From NCBI GenBank assembly GCA_017302895.1, contig JAFLBV010000001.1, positions 744,001-808,000 of the forward strand: 64,000 bases of DNA, given 5' to 3'. Every line of letters begins with the position of its first letter. Position 1 is the stretch's first letter. The position numbers and the translations under genes are program-made. Source of the DNA: Ignavibacteria bacterium. Lineage in GTDB: Bacteria > Bacteroidota > Ignavibacteria > Ignavibacteriales > Ignavibacteriaceae. The notes under the pieces are model-generated. The model was not told the DNA's origin. It worked only from the letters and a program-made list of their open reading frames with translations, and searched no databases. Shown in pieces: positions 7,492 through 16,800 of the stretch.

Positions 7492-10197
7492 CTTCACAAA
7501 AAGCATCTTATCCGACCGGATGAACACGGGTTTCAGGTTTTCATCCCTTACTGTGAGGTTGTAGAAATAGACCCCTGATGCCATGTCATTCATCGTTCCT
7601 GTCTTTCCCGGGGTGAAGTCCCTCTCATGCTCTCCTGCAGGTAGCCAGCCGTTGTTCAATACCGCAACGGTTGACCCGTTTACATCGTAAACTCTCAGTA
7701 TCACCTCTCCCGGTTCTTCAAGCCTGAATCTTATTGTTGTGGATGGGTTGAACGGGTTGGGATAATTTTGGTAGAGTACCACTCCCTTGGGTGAAAGTTC
7801 TCCGCCTTCTGCGATATCTGTCAGTACCACCGTTACACTGTCCCATTTACTTACAAGTCCCTGATTATCCTTCGCTGTAATTTTGTATGTATAGTTTCCT
7901 GTCGGGTCAGAGAGTGAATCGGTAAACATTGTGTCTCTGCCTGTATATATTCTGTTTAATTCTCCCGGGATGAAATACGGGTCTCTATCCCTGTGAAGTG
8001 AGAATGAATTGAAATCTGCCTCTGTACCTCCCCGCCAGTGAATCTCCATTCTCCCCTCGTCTTTTAGGAGAGGGGTCGGGGGTGAGGTAACAAGAGTAAA
8101 CCTTGGTTTTTTGGGTGCAAGATCAAGATATTCGTATCTCTGACCGTAGGGACCTCCATACCTTCCGATGTCACTTCTGGTTCCGTCAACATCAAGGATG
8201 GTCGGGTCACCGGCATCTATGAGGGGGGAATACATCTGAAGACGGTAGTTGCTGCTGTCGGTACCCTCATACATCGGGTCAAATGAAGTGTAGATCAGAG
8301 TATCGGGATTAAGTTTTGAAATATCATTGGATATTGTGCCGTTGCCATAGAAGTTGTTGTAACTGATGTTGCCTGAAACTACTCCTGAATTTGAAAGATC
8401 GAAGATTGTGCCACATGAATCGATGTTGTTATTTATTAGATGTAATGGTTGCACGCTCCAAGGATATACAGCTACTCTACAATTCAGAATAATGTTGTTT
8501 TCGAATAAACCGCTCGCCTCATCCAAGCCATGTGTTCCTTCACCATTTTTACCAACCATAAGATTGTTATAGAATCGACCTGCTCCTCCAAATAAAGGTA
8601 TGTATATGCCGGCATTTGAAAATTCCAAAATTATATTATTATAAAATCGCCCATATGAACCAGCAATTGGATGGGAACAACGATAAACCAGATTGTTTGA
8701 TACACTCATTGATTGTAGTGTATTTGGTCTTGTAACAACATCGATTCCAAAAGTTGATCTCGCTACAAAATTACCGGTGATTGTGCCGGTTGCAAGATTG
8801 GTCCATATCCCCCTGTAAAATCCACCGATAAATTTATTGTTTCTTATATTGATGTGAGTAGAATCTCTAAACAGTGGCAAATACACGCCTGAGTGATTAT
8901 TCAGGTAGCTGTATGTTCTAATGGTCAAATTTTCAAGATACAGATTATCAGTTACCTTAAAAGCTTGTAAAAACTGAAACTGAGGAAACCCACTCAAATC
9001 CACAATGCAACTGTCAACATCAATACCGATTATCGCAAGGTCTCTCCCTTGGTGTTCTGATACCACCTGTTCCCTGTAGATACCCGTCCCGATCAGTATC
9101 GTATCTCCGCTCTCACACATGTCCACAACTTTCTGTATACTGTCAGATGCAGTCGCCCAACTTGTGTATGGATACACAGGTGTCGGGTTGCCCGCTTTCA
9201 CATAGCGGATTGTTGGCACAACAGCCCGACCACTCCCTGAATGAGGAGTCCGTCCGGAGTGACCCTTCTCAGCAATCTCATCTTTTTTGTTGAGGTATCC
9301 TGATTTTATATTGCTGTTCGTCTTACTGAGCATTTGGCCGTTCTTCAGCGAGAAGCGTTCCAGGATTCTTTCCTTGTCTCTGCCGTAAACATACCAGATT
9401 AACTCATCCATCACTTCAATATTATCGATGTAAAGTTCTCCGTGGGTCACTGTGCTGATACCTTCAGGAAGTACAACTGCATACGATATATTCATCGATT
9501 TTATGCTTTGCGGGTCGATTGTACCGGATGAACTGTTATTGGGACTGCTTATTATTCGCAAATCGTATGGAAGAATGATCAGCGTAAAATACTCATCAGA
9601 CAAATCTTCCCGTTTTACTTCCTTTCCCGCTAATGTGACGGTTGTCGTCTTTCCTGATATGTCTGTCAGGTTCAGATTCACCCGTAATGAACAAACCGTG
9701 ATGTTCGAATCAGGCCTTCCTCCTCCCTTTAACTTAAATTGTGCCAGATATTGTATCAGCATTGAATTTGGAAGTCCCGGCAGATTTGTAAAGCTGTAAT
9801 CCTTTTCCTGATAAATAAATGGACCTTCAACGAGTGTGATTTCCTGGCGGGTTTTGTTGCAGGTTGTGTCTGTCAGCCACTTTTCAGGTAATTTGGTTTT
9901 GACATAACTCCCCGATTGATCGCTTATGACAGTTGTGTAATTGGAGTCACGGTTCATTCTGACAGTGCCGGAAAAATTGCCACCACTGCCTCCTTCTGCT
10001 TCCCAAACATTATGGATACCGTGAGAGAATAGTTTCTCCCAGTCAATTTGGCTTTCATCGGGTTCAGATATATTCCAAAAGCTGTTTTGTGCAAAATTTT
10101 TCCCGAAAAGTATCCCGTCCGGTACCTGTGATTTTAAGGGAAGGGCAAGAATGATCACAAAAATCAAACTTAAAACTGATATTACTCCATTTCTCAT
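7489..10197 (-). CDS. secreted right-handed beta-helix protein with T9SS sorting domain
   Basis: A 902-residue exported protein. The signal peptide runs from MRNGVISVLSLIFVI to about residue 24. An N-terminal jelly-roll-like region of about 300 residues follows, then a parallel beta-helix (about 345-690) opening RYVKAGNPTPVYPYTSW with many NN-rich coils. A fibronectin-III-like segment precedes the C-terminal sorting domain, which starts at YQNYPNPFNPSTTIRF and ends SDKMLFVK. By family it should cross the outer membrane through T9SS and be anchored or released, perhaps binding or cutting polysaccharide; no catalytic site is evident. Two palindromic inserts sit in frame at domain junctions (9231-9261 and 8051-8088). 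A 20-base palindrome lies upstream. The N-terminal part resembles the protein at 12133-13440. Confidence 0.85.
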   Translation of the reverse strand: MRNGVISVLSLIFVIILALPLKSQVPDGILFGKNFAQNSFWNISEPDESQIDWEKLFSHGIHNVWEAEGGSGGNFSGTVRMNRDSNYTTVISDQSGSYVKTKLPEKWLTDTTCNKTRQEITLVEGPFIYQEKDYSFTNLPGLPNSMLIQYLAQFKLKGGGRPDSNITVCSLRVNLNLTDISGKTTTVTLAGKEVKREDLSDEYFTLIILPYDLRIISSPNNSSSGTIDPQSIKSMNISYAVVLPEGISTVTHGELYIDNIEVMDELIWYVYGRDKERILERFSLKNGQMLSKTNSNIKSGYLNKKDEIAEKGHSGRTPHSGSGRAVVPTIRYVKAGNPTPVYPYTSWATASDSIQKVVDMCESGDTILIGTGIYREQVVSEHQGRDLAIIGIDVDSCIVDLSGFPQFQFLQAFKVTDNLYLENLTIRTYSYLNNHSGVYLPLFRDSTHINIRNNKFIGGFYRGIWTNLATGTITGNFVARSTFGIDVVTRPNTLQSMSVSNNLVYRCSHPIAGSYGRFYNNIILEFSNAGIYIPLFGGAGRFYNNLMVGKNGEGTHGLDEASGLFENNIILNCRVAVYPWSVQPLHLINNNIDSCGTIFDLSNSGVVSGNISYNNFYGNGTISNDISKLNPDTLIYTSFDPMYEGTDSSNYRLQMYSPLIDAGDPTILDVDGTRSDIGRYGGPYGQRYEYLDLAPKKPRFTLVTSPPTPLLKDEGRMEIHWRGGTEADFNSFSLHRDRDPYFIPGELNRIYTGRDTMFTDSLSDPTGNYTYKITAKDNQGLVSKWDSVTVVLTDIAEGGELSPKGVVLYQNYPNPFNPSTTIRFRLEEPGEVILRVYDVNGSTVAVLNNGWLPAGEHERDFTPGKTGTMNDMASGVYFYNLTVRDENLKPVFIRSDKMLFVK
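8051..8088 (-). repeat. In-frame palindromic insert of the SPPTPLLK type
   Basis: On the minus strand this reads as peptide TSPPTPLLKDEGR. The DNA is a G/C-rich palindrome: CTCCCCTC at 8051-8058 faces GGAGAGGGG at 8067-8075, followed by TCGGGGGTGAGG. From memory, very similar peptides (SPPTPLL/APLLKERG) recur in unrelated proteins of Bacteroidota and Chlorobi because a dispersed palindromic repeat inserts into genes. It lies between the beta-helix and the Fn3-like region. Confidence 0.7.
9231..9261 (-). repeat. Second in-frame palindromic insert (HSGRTPHSGSG)
   Basis: CACTCC at 9231-9236 is inverted as GGAGTG at 9256-9261. The minus-strand translation around it is EKGHSGRTPHSGSGRAV, a hydrophilic low-complexity stretch unlike its flanks. 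It lies exactly at the junction between the N-terminal domain and the beta-helix. It is probably a dispersed repeat translated in frame; membership in a known family was not tested. Confidence 0.5.
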
Positions 10198-10237
10198 TTA
10201 TCTGTCCGATGAATTGTTCCGATTTGTTTTATGATTC

Positions 10238-10257
10238 TATTTTGAATATTCAAAATA
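10238..10257. promoter_or_regulatory. Perfect 20-base palindrome upstream of the beta-helix gene
   Basis: TATTTTGAATATTCAAAATA is identical on both strands. It is centred about 50 bases upstream of the ATG at 10197, close to where a promoter would lie, and resembles a dimeric repressor or activator site. No matching second site was seen in the window. Confidence 0.5.
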
Positions 10258-10290
10258 ATAATATTAGTCTTTAAAACAAAATGGCTCGAA

Positions 10291-10346
10291 GAACCTCAGA
10301 ACCTCAGTAATTCCGAAGTACTGAGGTTCTGAAACTCTGAAGCTCT
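10291..10346. repeat. Octamer-repeat array B with 13-bp hairpin
   Basis: Seven exact 8-base steps: gaacctca, gaacctca, gtaattcc, gaagtact, gaggttct, gaaactct, gaagctct. CAGAACCTCAGTA (10297-10309) pairs perfectly with TACTGAGGTTCTG (10319-10331) across a 9-base loop. It lies 17 bases downstream of the stop codon of the minus-strand gene ending at 10364. Confidence 0.85.
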
Positions 10347-10363
10347 GCAACTGCGATCTTCCG

Positions 10364-12121
10364 CTACTTCAAGAGCAACATTTTCCTGACAGATGAGTAA
10401 ACAGGTACTCCTTCCGGTGATCTCACATCTATCTTGTAGAGATAAATCCCACTGGCAAGTTCGTCACCTCTGAACTTTGTCTCATGGTATCCGGATGGCA
10501 TCTCCCCGTCTTGCAATACCCTCACAGGTTCTCCCGTTATTGTGTAAACCGTCAGTATCACTCTTCCGGGTGACTTCAACCTGTATCCTATCACTGTTTC
10601 AGGATTAAACGGGTTCGGGTAGTTGTTAAACAGTTGATAATCCTGTACAACCTCATGGCCCTCCCCGGTTATCCCAACCGGGATGATCCTGATCTCTTCA
10701 CTTTCCTCTGATACATTCCCCTGATTGTCTTCTGATCTCAATCTGAGGTAATAACCTCCGCTGAATCCCTGGATGATCTTTGTGAAGGATGTATCAGTTG
10801 TTCTTGCAATCAGACTTAATGAATCTGAATTGAATCCTTGTGTTGTGTCCCCAAAGACAAGATACTGCTTAAAATCACTCTCGTGGTTCCTCTTCCAGTC
10901 AATCCGGATAGTATCACCCGCAACTGTTGCTGCTATACCTCTCGGTTCAAGTGGGGCAAGATCAAGATAAGTGTACGATTTACCGTCGCGCCCTCCGTAC
11001 ATGCCAATGTCGCTTCTTGTTCCGTCAGGGTCTTTTACGAGCGTATCGCCCGCATCTATAAGAGGAGAGTAAGCCTGAAGATGATAATCTTTAGTCTCGT
11101 CGGCGAACATCGGAAACCGGGTGATGTTTGAGATGGTGTCGACTGAGGCACCACCTGTCGATCGCCAGTTTACACGGTTGTTCCAAAAATTATTGAATCT
11201 TAGAGGACTCTCTCCGTTGAATCCGTAATACTTGCCGCCTGATATTTGGTTGTTGAAGATGTCACGATAACTTGAAGTACCGTTGGTATTAATAACTTTA
11301 CCAAAATTTCCGATATATACATTATTGTTTATTGTATCTGGTCCCAATTCTGAACCGACACTGTATTCAGTCACATTTGGGAACAGACTGATAATCAGAT
11401 TATTATGGATCCTGGAAGGACGGTTGTCTGCCCAAATAGTTATCTTAAAGTTGTCACTTAACCGATTATATGGCGCCGCCACAAGGATGTTGTTGTAAAC
11501 ATCGACCTCGGATAATACCGCAAAGTAAATACAATTTTCACTAGTTGTAATGTAATTGTTGGATACAAAGCATTTGGTGGAGTTGGCAACAAATCCCATC
11601 AAAGACGAATCAATGACGCTGTTCTGCACAAAAACTGTGTCAATATTACTGAACCCGAAAGCAGTGGCATGGATTGCGGCTCCACAATCTGACACTTTGA
11701 TATTTTGAATCCGGATTTTCATCCTTAGCCCCCCTTTTCTATATGAATATATACCTGTATGAAATTCTTCAAACATCCCCCAACCAACAACCTTCAGATT
11801 ACTTATGCTACAATCGTTTTCCATCCATATACCGGTAGTCGAATCCTGCGGAATCTGGATCCATGTGTTATCCCATCCAAGCCCCAACAACACAACTCCT
11901 GCACTAAACCTTACAACCTCTGTATAGATACCGTCTCCGACTATAACCGTATCACCAATACCCGATATTCTCATCACCTTCATAATACTGTCGGCTGCAG
12001 TCTCCCAACTCGTGTATGGTGGTGTACTGTTCCCGGTCTTGCTGACATATCGTCTCTCAGCACTACTGCTTAGTGACATTATCAGTGCAAGTGCTATTGT
12101 TACTCCTACCAGATTTTTCAT
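10364..12121 (-). CDS. secreted beta-helix protein with T9SS sorting domain
   Basis: A 585-residue exported protein. I place the start at ATG 12121 (MKNLVGVTIALALIMSLSSS, a clean signal peptide) because GGGAGAGG precedes it. An ATG at 12136 overlapping the upstream stop would add five residues. The mature protein opens RRYVSKTGNSTPPYTSWETA and continues as a right-handed parallel beta-helix to about residue 390. An Fn3-like segment and a sorting domain from FNNYPNPFNPETVIGYRL to VRKMLLLK follow. The same ADSI..V...GD/TI..GIY opening is used by the gene at 7489-10197, so the two are paralogues. It is probably co-transcribed with the gene ending at 12133, 11 bases upstream. Ligand or enzymatic activity is unknown. 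Confidence 0.83.
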   Translation of the reverse strand: MKNLVGVTIALALIMSLSSSAERRYVSKTGNSTPPYTSWETAADSIMKVMRISGIGDTVIVGDGIYTEVVRFSAGVVLLGLGWDNTWIQIPQDSTTGIWMENDCSISNLKVVGWGMFEEFHTGIYSYRKGGLRMKIRIQNIKVSDCGAAIHATAFGFSNIDTVFVQNSVIDSSLMGFVANSTKCFVSNNYITTSENCIYFAVLSEVDVYNNILVAAPYNRLSDNFKITIWADNRPSRIHNNLIISLFPNVTEYSVGSELGPDTINNNVYIGNFGKVINTNGTSSYRDIFNNQISGGKYYGFNGESPLRFNNFWNNRVNWRSTGGASVDTISNITRFPMFADETKDYHLQAYSPLIDAGDTLVKDPDGTRSDIGMYGGRDGKSYTYLDLAPLEPRGIAATVAGDTIRIDWKRNHESDFKQYLVFGDTTQGFNSDSLSLIARTTDTSFTKIIQGFSGGYYLRLRSEDNQGNVSEESEEIRIIPVGITGEGHEVVQDYQLFNNYPNPFNPETVIGYRLKSPGRVILTVYTITGEPVRVLQDGEMPSGYHETKFRGDELASGIYLYKIDVRSPEGVPVYSSVRKMLLLK

Positions 12122-12132
12122 CACCCTCTCCC

Positions 12133-13440
12133 TCATTTTAACAATACAAGTTTTTTGACAGATTCGTTTTGACCCGATTTCAGCCGTGAGGTAGAAGCAA
12201 ATGTACTTCCGTAAAAATAGAGACCGTTTTCGGAGGGTGTGTTTACCCCATAAGGGAAATACCAATACATTAGCCGTCTTGGTTTTACATACTTGTACCA
12301 ACTGCCCAATGCATTGCCTGATTCCCTCATATTGTCCCATCCTGGGTAAAAATGAGTCATCAACGAGACTTGTGATCCAAGGGAATCAAGCACAGACTGA
12401 AGTGTCTTTATCGGGTAATAAGAATCGAGTGAATTGGGCTCATTAAGTGTTATAAAATACTTCAAATTTGGCTGAAGTCCGCTGAATCTTGATAGATATT
12501 CATTAAGCTTTTGATCTCTCAGATTCTTAAATTTAACAAAATAATATTTCCATATGCTGTTATCATAGACTTCAACATGCTTCAAACCCAGTTCCGCATT
12601 ACCAAGCCATATGACTTTGAAGCGGATTCTTCTACTCTCACGAAAGTATGAATCTTCAACACCCTCTCCCGGAGCTATTGTCGTCGGTGGCAGTGGCAAA
12701 TCTCCCCTCCCGCCTTGGGGAAGAGTATCCTGGCTGTAGTCGTATTCCATACTGATATCCGTGTAGCCTTCTCCCAGCATACTTTTTGTAACTATTTTTT
12801 CCGCTAATACTATCGAATCCGGTCCCGCTCCTATTACTGCCTGTATCATGCACACCTCTTCTCCTGCCCCGATTGACTGAATGTTCTTCAACCGGAAAAC
12901 AACGGTGTAGTTTATTAATCCGTTTGAATTATACTTGTTGGTGTAAACATATTTTCTGTACTGACCATAATTTGGTCCGTCTATAAACAATTTACCGGTA
13001 AAACTTGTATCCGTCCCTGTAGTAACACCATCACTTGTCACAGTTCCAAATAGTTTACGGAGCCCCGTATCACCTTTCAAATCCGGAATAAAATTTTGAT
13101 CAGGCACCCATTTCGAATAAAGTGCATTGCTTAAATAATATACCCAGTCTGCATTAGGTTCATGGAATACATTATCTTTTACGGAATCATTTAATGCGAT
13201 GATGTTTTGAAAGTAACCAAGGCTGTCAAAATTTGATGTCTGTTTGCCTGAAATGGGAACTACTGCCCTTTGCAGTATAGTGTTGAATCCAAGAGACTTT
13301 ACTAATGAATAATTGTAGAGAGTAAACCATTTGTCAGGTGTAGAAGTAAGATATGTCCCTGTGAGGATTGAATCAGGTCTCTGTGCGTAAACATTTAATG
13401 TTATCAGCAACAAAAACAGTTGCAACTGTACGGTCTTCAT
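12133..13440 (-). CDS. secreted protein of unknown function with eroded T9SS C-terminus
   Basis: A 435-residue protein with a signal peptide (MKTVQLQLFLLLITLNVYAQ). I do not recognise a catalytic family. Residues 130-290 look like a carbohydrate-binding jelly roll and end VEVYDNSIWKYYFV, similar to the N-terminal part of the beta-helix protein at 7489-10197. The segment FITLNEPNSLDSYYPIK resembles glycoside-hydrolase-type text, but no second acid can be assigned. The C-terminus reads GLYFYGSTFAS...VKKLVLLK, the last two strands of a sorting domain, while the NYPNPFNP half is missing; an internal deletion is likely. A G/C-rich palindromic stretch at 12702-12725 translates as TLPQGGRGDLPLPP. 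It heads a small operon with the gene at 10364-12121. Confidence 0.7.
   Translation of the reverse strand: MKTVQLQLFLLLITLNVYAQRPDSILTGTYLTSTPDKWFTLYNYSLVKSLGFNTILQRAVVPISGKQTSNFDSLGYFQNIIALNDSVKDNVFHEPNADWVYYLSNALYSKWVPDQNFIPDLKGDTGLRKLFGTVTSDGVTTGTDTSFTGKLFIDGPNYGQYRKYVYTNKYNSNGLINYTVVFRLKNIQSIGAGEEVCMIQAVIGAGPDSIVLAEKIVTKSMLGEGYTDISMEYDYSQDTLPQGGRGDLPLPPTTIAPGEGVEDSYFRESRRIRFKVIWLGNAELGLKHVEVYDNSIWKYYFVKFKNLRDQKLNEYLSRFSGLQPNLKYFITLNEPNSLDSYYPIKTLQSVLDSLGSQVSLMTHFYPGWDNMRESGNALGSWYKYVKPRRLMYWYFPYGVNTPSENGLYFYGSTFASTSRLKSGQNESVKKLVLLK
12702..12725 (-). repeat. Possible third in-frame palindromic insert
   Basis: CTCCCCTCCCGCCTTGGGG is followed by AAGAG; the minus-strand reading is LPQGGRGDLPLPP. 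Composition and pro-gly-rich translation resemble dispersed repeats, and the flanking protein text (EYDYSQDT before, YFRESRR after) looks ordinary. The inverted repeat is short, so this is weaker than the insert at 8051. Confidence 0.35.
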
Positions 13441-13827
13441 AGTTTGCTCCGCGTATCGTTAATAGATCATCAAAAATATTCACGGAACCCTGCTTCAGGT
13501 TCCGAAAACAGAATCCGGCTGAATGGTCTTAATGCTGATTCACATCTTCGCGGAGAAAATTAATCCACTTTCGCACTTTAACTGAAGTCAACATCCGTCC
13601 CAAGGAGACGACTTGCTGTTTCGATTAAATTAACATTGATTTATTAATAATTAATAGTACAAATATAAATTATTTAATTGAATTAGAAAGCCTTTGTTTC
13701 TGTGTTATATTCGAGGAGACTTGTGGCTTCCAAGTCTGTTTACACCTGACAACAAAAAAGGCTGCCATCTTTTAGAACTTCAGAACTCCCAAGTTCTGAG
13801 GTTCTGAAGTTCTGAGGTTCCGGGGTT
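13441..13827. other. 387-base intergenic region without a gene
   Basis: It contains no credible coding frame. It holds an AT-rich promoter zone with TATATTTG on the minus strand (13660-13667) and array C (13774-13829). It also has the minus-strand text GGCAGCC followed by six T (13755-13766), which looks like the surviving half of an intrinsic terminator for the subtilase gene. Confidence 0.6.
13660..13667 (-). promoter_or_regulatory. Bacteroidota-type -7 box (TATATTTG)
   Basis: It matches TAnnTTTG on the minus strand, about 220 bases upstream of the secreted-protein gene starting at 13440. No clear -33 TTTG at the right spacing was found, and the implied leader would be long. Confidence 0.35.
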
Positions 13828-13829
13828 CT
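13774..13829. repeat. Octamer-repeat array C, exactly 7 x 8 bases
   Basis: Units: agaacttc, agaactcc, caagttct, gaggttct, gaagttct, gaggttcc, ggggttct. GAACTTCAGAAC (13775-13786) pairs perfectly with GTTCTGAAGTTC (13801-13812). The last unit overlaps the first two bases of the subtilase stop codon (13828-13830). Confidence 0.87.
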
Positions 13830-16800
13830 ACTTCATCAAAAGCATCTTGTTCACGGAAACAAACCTGCCCGCCCGCAGTTCACACAGATAAATTCCGCTT
13901 GGGAACCGGGAAGCGTTAAAGTTTACTGAATGGTATCCCGCTTCCATTTGTTTGTTTATCAGAGTTTCGATTTTCTCACCTGACGAATTATATACGACAA
14001 GCGTAACGGGCGCCGAAACAGGTAAACTGAATCGTATAACGGTGGATGGATTGAACGGATTTGGATAGTTCTGATCGAGTGAGAATTTATCAGGGAGTGT
14101 AAGATCCACATTTACCATATCTGAAAAGGAGACGGTTCCGTCATTGTCCATTTGTTTCAGGCGATACTGATATTTCCCGGCAGAAATTCCCTCATCTGTA
14201 AATGAGTAGTCGTTGCGGGTGGTGGTGGTTCCTTTTCCTTTTATAAAGCCCGCTTTCTCCCAAATTCCGTTCCCGCTGTTTCTTTCAATTTCAAAGCCAA
14301 AATTGTTGGTTTCTGTCGCTGTTGTCCAGTCCAGTTTTATCCGTCCGTTGGATACGCTGCCGGTGAAAGAAACAAGTTCAACGGGTATTTCCGAGGAGTT
14401 AATCATCGTTACTTTTACCGTATCAACAGGTTTTACGGGATCATTCGATCTGATCAGAATATCCATTGTGTATGTTCCGAGCGGGATGCCGACTGCCGAC
14501 ATTGCGAGTCTGACTGCTGAAGAGTTTCCGTTGTATAACAATCCCGCAAGATTTGTTGCCGTTACCCATTCAGGTTGAGCCTGAAACCGCACAGCGAGAT
14601 TATTCTGGATGAAAGATGAATTGTAGGCGGCACCAAGTCCTGTGCTCCCCGTCTGATTTTCAATTCCGACAGAACTTGAGGTAAGCGTGCCTGTCATGTT
14701 TTGATACTGATAAACGATTTTTCCCGAATTAAAGAGAATAATCTGAAAGTTCAGGCTTGATGTTGCACTCGCGTAGTTTTTCCAGTTTTTATATTGGATT
14801 ATGGTCTTGTCAGGGGAGTTTTTGTAGAAAACCTGTCCGCCATCAGTTCCATCCAGGTCATCCCAAAACGCTGCCATAAGTCCGTTCGGATTTGCAGAAT
14901 TTGGAATTGTCGCATTTGTGAAAGAGTTAACGGTTGGTATTGCAAAACTGACAAAACCGTTTGATCCTGCATAAACGGTCGAGGTGGTCAGCCCGTAAAA
15001 CTTAAAGTTGAATCCCAGGTTTACGGCGGCGTATCCTTCATCTTTTGCATTGTAGGTACCCGTCTGAATCCAGTTTGTAAGTTCCGTACCTGTGGTTGAG
15101 ATATCCTCCCAGTTGAAAACAGGTCCGTTTGGTTCCCGGCTGTCGATCCATTTGTATCCGGCGGAATCGGGTCCACCGGCGCCCTCGATTGCGTACCCGA
15201 ATCTTGATTCAGGTTTGTTTTTATCGGCAAATTTAATTATCTGACTAAAGTCATCTTTATTGACCCCCAATAATGAAAGGGAGAGACTCCCCTGCGGGAA
15301 TGTGTTGTTTATCATTTCAACGCTGTATGAAAGTGTTGAAGGGTTTGCCGAAGAATTGGTGATAATTATCGAATCCACTGCCGATGTACCCGACTGTATG
15401 GTTCTTATCAGGTTCCTCGTCGAAACCAGAAGAGAAGGGGCTTGAAGAGTTGTCCCCGCTGCGGAATTTGAGATAAGGGAAGTGTTGCCCCAGTTGTCCT
15501 GTGATCGAATGGCAAAATATTGAGCTGTCGAGTGAGGGAGATTTTCTGCAACAAGAGCTTCCTGCTGACCCGAAGGTTTTGGATTTCCCTGAAAAGCCAA
15601 AGGTGTGGCATTCTCAAAATCTGTCTGGGTTAATATCGGTGAAGTTGCTCTTCTGATTAAATATGAAACCACACCGTTTCGTGAAGTATCTGCCGGGGCA
15701 GTCCAGGTCAGTTTGAGACTCCCCGATGTTGGTTCTGAAACTGCAAGATCCGTAATCCGGGTTGGTGGCACTGTGTCAGGTGGAGTTCCGACTGCAAGAA
15801 CTGCATTATAAACATTTAACCTCCCGCCAGTTACAGTCTGACCCAAAAGAGCAGGAATCGGGTCGGTCGCATCCAAAAGATACTGTTTGAAAAGGAGAGC
15901 CGTTGCTCCCGGATTGGTTTTGTATGCCTGCAGAAGTCCTGGATTTGCAGCAGATATCATAAGTGCAATTGCACCTGCAACCGTGGGGGTCGCCATCGAG
16001 GTTCCCGTTTTGGTTGTGTATGTGGATGTCTGGTCTGTCGAGAGAACTGATGTTCCGGGTGCACCGAGATCAATCGTTGTCAGTCCGTACCCTGCACCCG
16101 AATTGCGGGTGTCAGTTCTTGTTGTGTTCGTAACGCTTACAAGCCAATTGCTTGGGCATGCAGTTGGGATGTCCCCCTGAAGATCGATATTGATACCGAG
16201 ATTGGCAGTGGCACCGCAGCTGAGAATACCATATTTACCGAGAGAGTCATACATTGCGCACCAGATCGGATAATTAACAGGCTGTCCATAATCCACACCG
16301 AAAGAGGAGTTGGTTGAAACCACGAATGCTCCCTTTGCACCGTTTGTTTCGTTATAAGTTGCTCTGTGTTCAAGTGCAAAGGCATAAGCTGCAACGACGG
16401 TTGCCTCTGACGAGGATGATCCTGCAATAATCATCACCTTGGTTTTCCAGTTGACACCCGATACCCCAAGGGCATTGTTCCCTCTTGCGGCTACAATTCC
16501 CGAGACATGCGTTCCGTGACTGTCACCGCCGGGGGTTCCGTTGTTTGAGTAGGCGTTCCAACCGAGATAATCGTCAACATAACCGTTCTGATCATCGTCA
16601 ATGCTGTTGTTTGGAATCTCAAAACGGTTCACCCAAAAGTCGAGGTCGGGGTGGTTAAGTTGTGCCCCGCCGTCAATCACAGCTACCACTATGGTATCTC
16701 CCAGTGCTGTTACCCCTCCTGTAGAATAGTCCCAGGCTTCCGGGGCATCTATATCCGCATCGGGAGTTCCGCCGCTTTGTCCTGTGTTGTTAAGTGCATA

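Noticed and set aside
12122..12340. Longer N-terminus of the beta-helix protein starting at 12340
   Set aside because: It overlaps the upstream gene by about 200 bases and has no signal peptide. The ATG at 12121 has a strong ribosome site and a clean signal peptide.
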